Shown in pieces: positions 5,768 through 11,958 of a stretch of 11,958 bases of DNA (positions are counted from its first letter, which is position 1; every line of letters starts with the position of its first letter). Origin of the DNA: SZUA-448 sp045593785 (lineage in GTDB: Bacteria; Bacillota; Clostridia; Lachnospirales; Lachnospiraceae); NCBI GenBank assembly GCA_045593785.1, contig JAZNXH010000014.1, positions 1 through 11,958 of the forward strand, read 5' to 3'. The notes under the pieces were generated by a model. That model saw only the letters and a list, made by a program, of their open reading frames with translations. It was not told the DNA's origin and ran no database searches. The translations under genes and the position numbers were made by a program.

Positions 5768-6253
5768 ATGGCTGAGACTAAAAAGAACATTTTAACGTAC
5801 GCAGGACTGAAGAAACTTGAGGATGAACTCACCGATTTGAAGGTGAACAAACGTAAAGAAGTTGCGCAGAAGATTAAGGAGGCCCGTGAGCAGGGAGACC
5901 TTTCCGAGAACGCAGAATATGATGCAGCAATGGATGAGCAGCGTGACATTGAAAAGCGTATCGAAGAAATTGACACGATTTTGAAGAATGCAGAAGTTGT
6001 TGACGAGGATGAAATTGCGATTGACGTCATCAGCATCGGTTGTGTTGTAAAGATTCTTGACAAAGAGTATAAGGAAGAACTTACTTATCAGATCGTTGGT
6101 GCGACCGAAGCTAATACGATGAAGCGTAAGATCTCCAACGAATCTCCGGTTGGCAGGGCTCTTATCGGCAGGAAAAAGGGTGAGACGGTATCTGTAGATA
6201 CTCCGGCCGGCGTGATTAAGTACAAGATTCTTGAGATTAACAAAGCAAACTAA
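5768..6253 (+). CDS. greA: Transcript cleavage/elongation factor GreA
   Basis: GreA enters the secondary channel of stalled, backtracked RNA polymerase and stimulates cleavage of the 3' end of the transcript. The 161-aa product matches the usual ~158 aa. Residues 1-77 form the antiparallel coiled coil, with the conserved tip GDLSENAEYDAA at 43-54; D44 and E47 correspond to the acidic residues that help hold catalytic Mg2+. The C-terminal FKBP-like domain includes SPVGRALIGRKKGETVSV near the end. ATG 5768 is supported by AGAGGAG (5757-5763) and by the promoter just upstream; the longer frame from 5726 is not transcribed from its start. It is followed by lysS after 115 nt, a pairing common in Clostridia, and no clear lysS promoter is seen, so an operon is likely. 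Confidence 0.97.
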   Translation: MAETKKNILTYAGLKKLEDELTDLKVNKRKEVAQKIKEAREQGDLSENAEYDAAMDEQRDIEKRIEEIDTILKNAEVVDEDEIAIDVISIGCVVKILDKEYKEELTYQIVGATEANTMKRKISNESPVGRALIGRKKGETVSVDTPAGVIKYKILEINKAN

Positions 6254-6267
6254 TCACTACAATACAA

Positions 6268-6326
6268 TCACCCTGGACGAATCGTTCAGGGTGAAATATT
6301 TAACCCGAACGATTTTGGGTCGGGTT
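6268..6326 (+). promoter_or_regulatory. greA-lysS spacer with mutually exclusive hairpins (attenuator-like)
   Basis: Hairpin A is 6268-6279 with 6283-6294: 12 bp including one G-U, loop AAT. Hairpin B is 6302-6308 with 6320-6326 (AACCCGA/TCGGGTT). The alternative hairpin C pairs 6280-6287 with 6307-6314 and 6289-6292 with 6303-6306, with A6288 bulged; it excludes both A and B. None is followed by a good U-tract. The layout resembles an attenuator or an RNA-processing site, but this is inference. The T-box core ACCGCG is absent. Confidence 0.5.
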
Positions 6327-6335
6327 TAGTACCTG

Positions 6336-6368
6336 AAAGGAGAGCGTGCATAACACGCGAAGATTACG
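6336..6368 (+). promoter_or_regulatory. Distant lysS Shine-Dalgarno with bridging stem-loop
   Basis: The only strong ribosome binding site, AAAGGAG (6336-6342), is 26 nt before the lysS ATG, too far for normal use. GCGTG (6344-6348) and CACGC (6354-6358) form a 5-bp stem with a CATAA loop between them. Folding would leave 11 unpaired bases between site and start, within the working range. An in-frame TAA at 6351-6353 rules out a more upstream start. Confidence 0.6.
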
Positions 6369-8309
6369 ATGGCAGAGAATAATGTTCAGAACCAGGCTCC
6401 ACAGACACAAGAGGAAATCAGCTCGCTGCTTCAGATCAGAAGACAGAAACTGGCAGACTTGCAGACAGCAGGAAAAGATCCTTTTGTAATTACCAAATTT
6501 GATGTGACCAATCATTCTGTTGATGTTAAGGATGATTTTGATGCATACGACGGCAAGGAAGTAGTTATGGCAGGCCGTATGATGAGCAAGCGTGTTATGG
6601 GTAAGGCGTCTTTTGCCAACATTCAGGATAAGCTTGGCCGTATCCAGTGTTATGTAAAGCGTGATGATATCGGTGAAGAAGCGTATGCAGATTTTAAGAA
6701 ATACGATATCGGCGACCTGATTGGTGTGCGCGGCATTGTATTCAAGACCCAGACCGGTGAGATTTCCCTGCATGCACAGGAAGTAACCTTGTTATCCAAG
6801 TCCCTGCAGATTCTTCCGGAAAAGTTCCACGGACTGACCGATACGGATATCCGTTATCGTCAGAGATACGTTGACCTGATTATGAATCCGGAAGTAAAGG
6901 ACACCTTCCTGAAGCGTTCCCAGATTATCCGCGAAATCCGTAATTTCCTGGATGCACAGGATTTCATTGAGGTGGAGACTCCGGTGCTTGTATCCAATGC
7001 GGGTGGTGCTGCTGCAAGACCGTTCAACACCCACCACAATGCACTGGACGAGGATTTAAAACTCCGTATTTCCCTTGAACTTTATCTGAAGCGCCTGATT
7101 GTCGGCGGTCTGGAGAGAGTATATGAGATTGGCCGTGTATTCCGTAATGAAGGTGTTGATACCAGACACAATCCGGAATTCACTTTGATGGAACTCTATC
7201 AGGCATATACCGATTACTACGGTATGATGGATCTGACCGAGAACATGTTCCGCTATGTTGCTGAGAAGGTTTGTGGTACAACTTTGGTTCCGTATGCGGA
7301 AGAAATGATTGACCTTGGCAAGCCGTTCGAGCGTCTGACCATGCTGGATGCGGTTAAGAAATATGCGGGTGTGGATTTTGATCAGATTCCGGATACCGCA
7401 GCTGCTAAGAAGATAGCAGATGAGAAAGGTGTACACTACGAGGAACGTCATGTGAAGGGCGATATCCTGAATCTCTTCTTCGAAGAGTTTGTTGAGGAAC
7501 ACCTGATTCAGCCGACCTTTATTATGGATCATCCGGTTGAAGTATCTCCGCTTACCAAGAGAAAGCCGGACAAGCCGGAATATGTAGAGCGTTTCGAACT
7601 GTTCATTTACGGACGAGAGATGTGTAATGCTTACTCTGAGCTGAACGATCCGATTGACCAGAGAGAACGTTTCAAGGCACAGGAAGCTGCACTTGCAGCC
7701 GGTGATGAAGAAGCAAACACCACCGACGAGGACTTCATGAATGCACTCGAGATCGGTATGCCTCCGACTGGTGGTATCGGTTACGGTATTGACCGTCTGG
7801 TAATGTTGTTGACAAATTCTCAGTCCATTCGCGATGTGCTTTTATTCCCTACGATGAAGAGTCTTGGCGGTTCGGGCGAGAAGAAGGCAGAAACAGCCGA
7901 AGAAGCTGAAGCAGCAGTTGTAAATGAAGTGATTGATTTCTCTAAGGTAGAGATTGAACCGCTGTTTGCAGACTGTGTAGATTTTGAGACTTTCAGCAAG
8001 TCTGACTTTAGAGCAGTTAAGGTTAAGGCTTGTGAAGCGGTAAAGAAGAGTAAGAAGCTCCTTCAGTTCACGCTGGATGACGGTACTGGCACAGACCGCA
8101 CTATCTTGAGCGGTATTCATGAGTTTTATGAGCCGGAAGAACTGGTAGGCAAGACTTTGATTGCGATCACTAACCTTCCGCCGCGTGCGATGATGGGCAT
8201 TGAGTCCTGCGGTATGTTACTCTCCGCAGTACATCAGGAAGAGGGTGTAGAAAAGCTTCATCTTCTGATGGTAGATCGTCATATCCCGGCAGGTGCAAAG
8301 CTGTACTAA
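6369..8309 (+). CDS. lysS: Class II lysyl-tRNA synthetase with C-terminal Trbp111-type tRNA-binding domain
   Basis: Charges tRNA-Lys with lysine in the cytosol. The 646-aa protein is about 145 residues longer than a standard ~500-aa bacterial LysRS. Residues 50-160 form the OB-fold anticodon-binding domain. The class II catalytic core follows, with motif 1 around 190-215 (FIEVETPVLV), motif 2 around 249-281 (RVYEIGRVFRNEG...HNPEFT) and motif 3 around 468-482 (GGIGYGIDRLVMLL). The usual C-terminus (LLFPTMK, ending at 497) is reached, then a Glu/Ala-rich linker (about 503-521). The last ~120 residues resemble the EMAP-II/Trbp111 domain found at the end of many MetRS (FRAVKVKACEAVKKSKKLL, LPPRAMMGIESCGMLLSA). 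That domain should add non-specific tRNA binding. Likely co-transcribed with greA. The start is fixed by an upstream in-frame stop; its ribosome site is unusually distant. Confidence 0.97.
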   Translation: MAENNVQNQAPQTQEEISSLLQIRRQKLADLQTAGKDPFVITKFDVTNHSVDVKDDFDAYDGKEVVMAGRMMSKRVMGKASFANIQDKLGRIQCYVKRDDIGEEAYADFKKYDIGDLIGVRGIVFKTQTGEISLHAQEVTLLSKSLQILPEKFHGLTDTDIRYRQRYVDLIMNPEVKDTFLKRSQIIREIRNFLDAQDFIEVETPVLVSNAGGAAARPFNTHHNALDEDLKLRISLELYLKRLIVGGLERVYEIGRVFRNEGVDTRHNPEFTLMELYQAYTDYYGMMDLTENMFRYVAEKVCGTTLVPYAEEMIDLGKPFERLTMLDAVKKYAGVDFDQIPDTAAAKKIADEKGVHYEERHVKGDILNLFFEEFVEEHLIQPTFIMDHPVEVSPLTKRKPDKPEYVERFELFIYGREMCNAYSELNDPIDQRERFKAQEAALAAGDEEANTTDEDFMNALEIGMPPTGGIGYGIDRLVMLLTNSQSIRDVLLFPTMKSLGGSGEKKAETAEEAEAAVVNEVIDFSKVEIEPLFADCVDFETFSKSDFRAVKVKACEAVKKSKKLLQFTLDDGTGTDRTILSGIHEFYEPEELVGKTLIAITNLPPRAMMGIESCGMLLSAVHQEEGVEKLHLLMVDRHIPAGAKLY

Positions 8310-8331
8310 GATAGTTTTTGTTTTGAAACAC

Positions 8332-8372
8332 AAGAGTCACTTTTGAAAGAAATTCGCGAGTGACTCTTTTTT
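8332..8372 (+). terminator. Rho-independent terminator of lysS
   Basis: AAGAGTCACT (8332-8341) pairs with AGTGACTCTT (8359-8368) around a 17-nt loop, followed by T8367-T8372. It lies 22 nt after the lysS stop codon. Confidence 0.9.
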
Positions 8373-8428
8373 GTTGCGTTGTTTTATTCGAGACGGGAAT
8401 TGATGGAATCATATGGATACAAAAAGTA

Positions 8429-8457
8429 TTGTGCTTTTGTTGCTATAGGGGTAAAAT
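8429..8457 (+). promoter_or_regulatory. Probable promoter of the second chemoreceptor gene
   Basis: TTGTGC (8429-8434), 17 bp, TAAAAT (8452-8457; five of six matches). The leader would be about 40 nt, too short for a c-di-GMP riboswitch. No flagellar-sigma box was seen. Confidence 0.6.
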
Positions 8458-8503
8458 AAAGGAAATTAATGAAGGAACAGAGGTTATACAAAGGAGGCAC
8501 AAC

Positions 8504-10222
8504 ATGGCTTGGACAAGCGAGAAATTTGAGAATCACAAAGCAAGTGCTAAGATTGAGAACATGGGACAGGAAAAACGAATGAACCTGCTTCTTAAGAAGA
8601 TGACGCGGGCAATGATTGTCGGCGGCTTCGTTCTGCTGTTGTCGGTTGGATTTAATCTCTGGCTCAGTGGTGCGCAAAACGCCAGAGTTAAGATGCTGCA
8701 GGCATTGGACCAGTATCGTCTCGGGTCCAAGGATCTTTCATTTGCTGCTCAGTCGTATGCTATCACCGGGAAACAGCATTACCTTGACATCTATGAAAAT
8801 GAGGCCAATGTAAAAAAGAATAAAGAAAAGGCTTTGGATGTGCTGAATGACTCAGATATAAATGCTGACGAGTGGGAAATGCTGAATAAAATCATTGCAG
8901 ATGAAGAGGAGATGCTTCCGTTAGAAGCATCAGCCATTGAATTGGCTAAGAACGGAGATTCTGCCGGAGCAACCGCAATTGTATTCGGAACAACCTATGA
9001 GGATTTGTTCGAAGCCGCGAGCAATGATACAGAGAATTTGATTTCTGCGATTCAAAGAAGAAAAACGGTGCAGATCGATATTTTGGGCAAGGTACAAATC
9101 TTGTTACAGATTGTTCTGGTGATTGCGCTGCTGAATGTCGTTATGCAGTTTGTGCGCATGTATATTTTTACCAGCAAGAAACTGTTGAAGCCGGTACTTC
9201 AGGTATCGGAACAGATGAAACATATGGCGGACGGTGATTTTTCTGCATCATTTGACTTGGAAGAGAATGATACCGAAGTCGGCACCATGGTAAAGTCGAT
9301 TAACTTTATGAAGCGTAACATGGGAGAGGTGATTGGAGAGGTAACCGATATTCTCGAGCAGATGGGAAATGGTGATTACCGGTTTGAAACATCGGCCAAT
9401 TATATTGGTGAGTTTAAAGTGATTGAAGAGTCTCTGCAGACAATCAGGACGAAGATGCATGAGACTTTGAACACCTTGCGTGTTGCTGCGGATCAGATTA
9501 ATTCCGGTTCTGATCAGCTTGCCGGCGCGGCACAGGACCTTGCAGAAGGAAGTCTGGTGCAGTCGGCAAAGATGACAGAGCTGGTAAGTGCGATGAAGCG
9601 GATGTCCGACGGCATGGAAAACAGCGCAGCAGTTGCACAGGAGTCAGTAAGTATTGCAACGCAGGCAGGACAGGCATTACAGGTAGGCAATACTCATATG
9701 GAAGAACTGAAGAATGCCATTGTTGAGATTAATAAATGTTCAGAACAGATTGGTTCGATTATCAGCGCAATTGAAGATATCGCAGAGCAGACAAATCTGT
9801 TGTCATTAAATGCTGCAATCGAAGCAGCAAGAGCAGGGGATGCCGGTCGTGGTTTTGCTGTTGTTGCAGAGCAGGTAAAGAAGTTGGCAGAAGAATCATC
9901 AGCAGCCTCCAGCAGAACTGCTGCACTGATTGAAACGACAGTTCAGGCGGTGGAAAAGGGTATCCTGATTGCGGATGAGACTACAGCAAGCATGGGCGAA
10001 GTAATGCAGAATGCAATGGATGCCACGCAGAAGATGGGACAGATTGCAGAAATGCTGCATGACGAAGTGGACAATATGCACGAGGTAAATAAAACAATCG
10101 CAGTCGTAACGGATGTTGTAGACAGCAACTCTGCAACTTCAGAGGAAACTGCGGCTGTCAGCGAGGAACAGAAAGCTCAGGTTGAGATGATGGTGCAGTT
10201 GATTGAGTTTTTTGAGATTTAA
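8504..10222 (+). CDS. Methyl-accepting chemotaxis protein, 4-helix/CHASE3-like sensor and tandem HAMP
   Basis: A 572-aa transmembrane chemoreceptor. TM1 is at about 36-56 and TM2 at about 199-219. Between them lie ~140 extracellular residues that look all-helical and contain SYAITGKQHYLDIYE, a pattern seen in four-helix-bundle/CHASE3-type sensors. A HAMP unit follows (about 225-280, KPVLQVSEQMKHMADGDF), then a second HAMP-like repeat (about 283-330, EQMGNGDYRF...YIGEF). The signalling hairpin tip EQTNLLSLNAAIEAARAGDAG (428-448) is fully canonical, so CheA/CheW coupling is expected. The ligand is unknown. ATG 8504 is chosen because AGGAGG (8492-8497) is 6 nt upstream; an in-frame upstream start at 8360 would lie in the lysS terminator. 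It has its own promoter and is convergent with the GH43 gene. Confidence 0.95.
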   Translation: MAWTSEKFENHKASAKIENMGQEKRMNLLLKKMTRAMIVGGFVLLLSVGFNLWLSGAQNARVKMLQALDQYRLGSKDLSFAAQSYAITGKQHYLDIYENEANVKKNKEKALDVLNDSDINADEWEMLNKIIADEEEMLPLEASAIELAKNGDSAGATAIVFGTTYEDLFEAASNDTENLISAIQRRKTVQIDILGKVQILLQIVLVIALLNVVMQFVRMYIFTSKKLLKPVLQVSEQMKHMADGDFSASFDLEENDTEVGTMVKSINFMKRNMGEVIGEVTDILEQMGNGDYRFETSANYIGEFKVIEESLQTIRTKMHETLNTLRVAADQINSGSDQLAGAAQDLAEGSLVQSAKMTELVSAMKRMSDGMENSAAVAQESVSIATQAGQALQVGNTHMEELKNAIVEINKCSEQIGSIISAIEDIAEQTNLLSLNAAIEAARAGDAGRGFAVVAEQVKKLAEESSAASSRTAALIETTVQAVEKGILIADETTASMGEVMQNAMDATQKMGQIAEMLHDEVDNMHEVNKTIAVVTDVVDSNSATSEETAAVSEEQKAQVEMMVQLIEFFEI

Positions 10223-10233
10223 TAAAACGGAAC

Positions 10234-10269
10234 AAAAAAGCAGGAGCATTAAGCTCCTGCTTTTATTTT
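10234..10269. terminator. Bidirectional terminator between chemoreceptor and GH43 gene
   Basis: GCAGGAGC (10240-10247) and GCTCCTGC (10253-10260) form an 8-bp GC-rich stem with an ATTAA loop. An A-run (10234-10239) flanks the left arm and a T-rich run (10261-10269) the right arm. This gives U-tracts for both the plus-strand chemoreceptor and the minus-strand hydrolase. Confidence 0.93.
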
Positions 10270-10288
10270 TGAATTAACGTTCGAACAA

Positions 10289-11263
10289 TTAGTCTTCGTA
10301 CGGCTTCATGCACTGGATGGTTCCGTCTGCGTTGTACTTCAGTTCACGGAACATTACGCAACGCTGATGGTTAACACCACCGGATAACGAAGAATCGTGA
10401 TAGAACAGATACCACTTGCCTTCCCATTCAACGATGGAGTGGTGGGTGGTCCAACCGATAACCGGCTCTAAAATACGACCACGGTAAGTGAACGGTCCCA
10501 TCGGGCTCTTACTGGTGGCATAGCACAGATAGTGAGTGTCGCCGGTAGAGTAGGAAAGGTAGTAGGTGTCATTATACTTGTGCATCCACGGAGCTTCGAA
10601 GAAACGTCTGTCGTGGTCACCTGCAAGAATCGGATCACCGTTCTCGTCCAAAATCTTAATCTCTTTTAACGGAGCCTTGAAAGCAAGTAAATCATCGGTC
10701 ATCTCAGTAGCAAGAGGTCCCAATGCCGGGCCGTCTTCTGCCGGTTCAACATAATTCTCGGTAAATTCGCCGGTCTGCCACTTCTCAAGCTGACCGCCCC
10801 AAAGACCACCAACGTACATATAAGCTTTGCCGTCATCGTCTACCAGAACTGCCGGGTCAATACTGCAGCTGCCTTCGATATAGTTCGGTTCCGGAGTGAA
10901 CTTGCCTGCAGGGGTATCACTGGTAGCAACGCCGATACGGAAGATGCCGTCCTTATCCTTTGCCGGGAAGAACAGATAATACTTGCCGTTCTTGTAAGCA
11001 GCGTCCGGAGCCCAAAGCTGGCGGCTTACCCACGGAATCTCATCCTCATGAAGCACCATACCGTTATCTACACACGGAGCATCCGGGGAATCCATGGAAA
11101 GAACGTGATAGTCTTCCATCTGGTACTGATCACCGTCATCGTCGTCCGGACAATCCAGAGCTCTGTCGTGAGACGGATAAACATACAGCTTGCCGTTAAA
11201 TACATGTGCTGACGGGTCTGCGGTATAGATATGTGTAACTAAAGGTTTTTTTTGTTCTGCCAT
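10289..11263 (-). CDS. Glycoside hydrolase family 43 (beta-xylosidase / alpha-arabinofuranosidase type), cytoplasmic
   Basis: A 324-aa five-bladed beta-propeller hydrolase predicted to release xylose or arabinose residues from short oligosaccharides. The three acidic residues typical of GH43 are visible: D16 in TADPSAHVFNGKLYVY (general base), D136 in SIDPAVLVDDDGKAYMYVGG (pKa modulator) and E223 in FFEAPWMHKYNDTYYLSYS (general acid). Histidines H274/H275 (GWTTHHSIVEW) fit the conserved central-site histidine. Length fits a single catalytic domain with no added carbohydrate-binding module. No signal peptide or membrane helix is present, so it acts in the cytosol on imported sugars. The start is supported by AAGGAG (complement of 11271-11276) 7 nt upstream. 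No transporter or regulator gene lies beside it here. Substrate within the family is not determinable from sequence reading. Confidence 0.93.
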   Translation of the reverse strand: MAEQKKPLVTHIYTADPSAHVFNGKLYVYPSHDRALDCPDDDDGDQYQMEDYHVLSMDSPDAPCVDNGMVLHEDEIPWVSRQLWAPDAAYKNGKYYLFFPAKDKDGIFRIGVATSDTPAGKFTPEPNYIEGSCSIDPAVLVDDDGKAYMYVGGLWGGQLEKWQTGEFTENYVEPAEDGPALGPLATEMTDDLLAFKAPLKEIKILDENGDPILAGDHDRRFFEAPWMHKYNDTYYLSYSTGDTHYLCYATSKSPMGPFTYRGRILEPVIGWTTHHSIVEWEGKWYLFYHDSSLSGGVNHQRCVMFRELKYNADGTIQCMKPYED

Positions 11264-11309
11264 AATCTCTCTCCTTAATATATGGAATTATGGATATACC
11301 ATTGTCAAA

Positions 11310-11338
11310 AATATACCTTATCTTGCGGTTTTTTTCAA
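11310..11338 (-). promoter_or_regulatory. Promoter of the GH43 gene
   Basis: On the minus strand, TTGAAA (complement of 11333-11338), 17 bp, TATATT (complement of 11310-11315). The predicted start is near 11303. A near-palindrome, ATGG-ATATA-CCAT (11290-11302), sits right at the start site and could be an operator. A second TTGACA (complement of 11303-11308) lacks a good -10. Confidence 0.7.
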
Positions 11339-11448
11339 GGAAAATGTGAAAATATATAAGAAAAAACATATGATTTGTGGATTATTTATCTAATAAAACA
11401 AAATATTTCGTTGATTTCACCAAAAAAAGAGTAATTTTATTGCGTAGT

Positions 11449-11600
11449 TTGCAAAAAAAGAAAGCAAAAAATGATAATTGTTGTGTAATGCTTTTGCTAT
11501 GCGTGCCCGGGTCGTGTATCGGATGTTTCAATGGCTTGGACATCGTATCCGAATTCACGAAAAAATCAAGAAAAACGCATGAAATAAAAGGTTAAAACTC
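11449..11600 (+). other. Intergenic stretch with possible promoter and structured RNA
   Basis: The spacer 11264-11733 has no convincing gene. Within it, TTGCAA (11449-11454), 18 bp, GATAAT (11473-11478) could be a promoter. Just downstream is a GC-richer island (about 11498-11559) in very AT-rich surroundings. It can fold as CGTG (11513-11516)/CACG (11556-11559) plus TCGGAT (11519-11524)/ATCCGA (11547-11552). It may be a small RNA or an upstream leader of the next gene. No U-tract terminator follows. A 72-codon GTG-started frame here lacks a ribosome site and is not called. Confidence 0.3.
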
Positions 11601-11629
11601 TTTACTAATTCGTCGATTCGTGTTAATCT
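11601..11629 (+). promoter_or_regulatory. Probable promoter of the pyruvate:ferredoxin oxidoreductase gene
   Basis: TTTACT (11601-11606), 17 bp, TAATCT (11624-11629), with an extended TGT just before the -10. The leader would be about 98 nt long. Confidence 0.55.
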
Positions 11630-11640
11630 ATACGTTAGCA

Positions 11641-11720
11641 CGGCGTTTCATTTTAAAACGCCGCATTCGAGATGCCGTTTTATGACTTCTCACTAAGCTT
11701 AATTTTTTAAATTTATTAAG
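11641..11720 (+). promoter_or_regulatory. PFOR leader with competing stem-loops
   Basis: CGGCGTTT (11641-11648) pairs with AAACGCCG (11656-11663), a perfect 8-bp stem. AAAACG (11655-11660) plus GCAT (11663-11666) can instead pair with ATGC-CGTTTT (11672-11681), so the two folds exclude each other. Further down, CTTAAT (11698-11703) can pair with ATTAAG (11715-11720), whose end overlaps the AAGGAGG site (11718-11724). Regulation is inference. Confidence 0.4.
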
Positions 11721-11733
11721 GAGGATATATATC

Positions 11734-11958
11734 ATGGCCAGAAAAATGAAAACCATGGATGGTAACACAGCTGCTGCTCACGTGTCTTACGCGTTTACCG
11801 ATGTAGCTGCTATTTACCCCATCACCCCTTCGTCCCCGATGGCAGACTACACTGACACATGGGCAACCGAAGGCAGAAAGAACATTTTCGGACACGAAGT
11901 AGTTCTTTCCGAGATGCAGTCTGAGGCCGGTGCAGCAGGTGCCCTTCACGGTGCTCTG
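11734..11958 (+). CDS. nifJ: Pyruvate:ferredoxin (flavodoxin) oxidoreductase, N-terminus, 3' truncated by window
   Basis: PFOR oxidises pyruvate to acetyl-CoA and CO2 while reducing ferredoxin; it is the central fermentative enzyme of anaerobes and contains thiamine diphosphate and iron-sulfur clusters. Only the first 75 codons are present of a protein normally near 1,170 aa. The start MARKMKTMDGNTAAAHVSYA and the domain I motif YPITPSSPMAD (28-38) are diagnostic. T31 and E64 match, by position, the pyruvate- and cofactor-contacting residues known from the Desulfovibrio enzyme. The ATG is supported by a strong AAGGAGG (11718-11724) 9 nt upstream. The coding sequence is rich in preferred codons, which fits high expression. 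The gene is divergent from the GH43 gene across a 470-bp spacer. Confidence 0.96.
   Translation, partial: MARKMKTMDGNTAAAHVSYAFTDVAAIYPITPSSPMADYTDTWATEGRKNIFGHEVVLSEMQSEAGAAGALHGAL

Noticed and set aside
6268..6368. T-box or lysine riboswitch upstream of lysS, suggested by an AGGGTG at 6288-6293
   Set aside because: The rest of the T-box antiterminator core (ACCGCG) is missing, no specifier stem or terminator with a U-tract is present, and the spacer is too short for a lysine riboswitch.
6346..6490. GTG-started overlapping frame placed 3 nt after the lysS AAAGGAG, possible leader peptide
   Set aside because: It overlaps lysS out of frame, is full of arginine codons and has no sign of selection. 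The site is better explained as the lysS site with a bridging hairpin.
8360..8503. 48-residue N-terminal extension of the second chemoreceptor
   Set aside because: It starts inside the lysS terminator and covers the predicted promoter; a strong AGGAGG site precedes ATG 8504.
8458..8503. c-di-GMP riboswitch in front of the chemoreceptor genes
   Set aside because: Both predicted leaders are only about 40-45 nt, and no GEMM-like core is seen.
11377..11595. 72-codon frame in the GH43-PFOR spacer
   Set aside because: GTG start without ribosome site, low-complexity Lys/Phe start and no recognisable domain.
1..11958. CRISPR array, insertion sequence, prophage or defence system
   Set aside because: No regularly spaced repeats, no terminal inverted repeats around a transposase, and no recognisable phage or defence proteins in any frame.

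Overview
The window looks like chromosomal core sequence from a low-to-moderate G+C anaerobic Firmicute, most likely a motile Clostridia/Lachnospiraceae relative. This is inferred from four things: strong AGGAGG-type ribosome binding sites, TTGACA/TATAAT promoters with 17-bp spacers, a greA-lysS gene pair, and a pyruvate:ferredoxin oxidoreductase. No transposase, integrase, phage gene, CRISPR array or toxin/defence gene was recognised.

Left part (1-2820). The window opens inside prfC (release factor 3, C-terminal half). It is followed by an AT-rich set of alternating inverted repeats, then a two-gene operon of an ECF sigma factor and a putative single-pass anti-sigma factor. A typical ECF autoregulatory promoter (TGAAAC, 16-17 bp, CGTCTA) lies upstream. 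A convergent gene for a very acidic 85-aa membrane-anchored protein shares a bidirectional terminator with this operon.

Middle (2880-8372). A tRNA-Gln(CTG) gene with a consensus promoter and terminator is followed closely by a family 2 glycosyltransferase. Next comes an unusual methyl-accepting chemotaxis protein with six membrane helices and no HAMP domain. greA follows with a perfect consensus promoter. lysS encodes class II LysRS with a fused C-terminal Trbp111-type tRNA-binding domain. The greA-lysS spacer holds mutually exclusive hairpins, and the lysS Shine-Dalgarno lies 26 nt from the start codon with a small stem-loop between.

Right part (8373-11958). A second, conventional chemoreceptor (two membrane helices, a four-helix/CHASE3-like sensor and tandem HAMP units) converges on a cytoplasmic GH43 glycoside hydrolase. 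After a 470-bp AT-rich intergenic region, which may hold a small RNA or a long leader, the window ends in the first 75 codons of pyruvate:ferredoxin oxidoreductase.

The genes form independent units: translation and transcription (prfC, tRNA-Gln, greA, lysS), envelope signalling (ECF/anti-sigma, two chemoreceptors), surface glycan synthesis (GT2), carbohydrate use (GH43) and central fermentation (PFOR). I see no convincing new multi-gene system. The most distinctive signals are the lysS leader and domain fusion, the cysteine-bearing non-ZAS anti-sigma candidate, the six-helix chemoreceptor, and several leader RNAs with competing folds.
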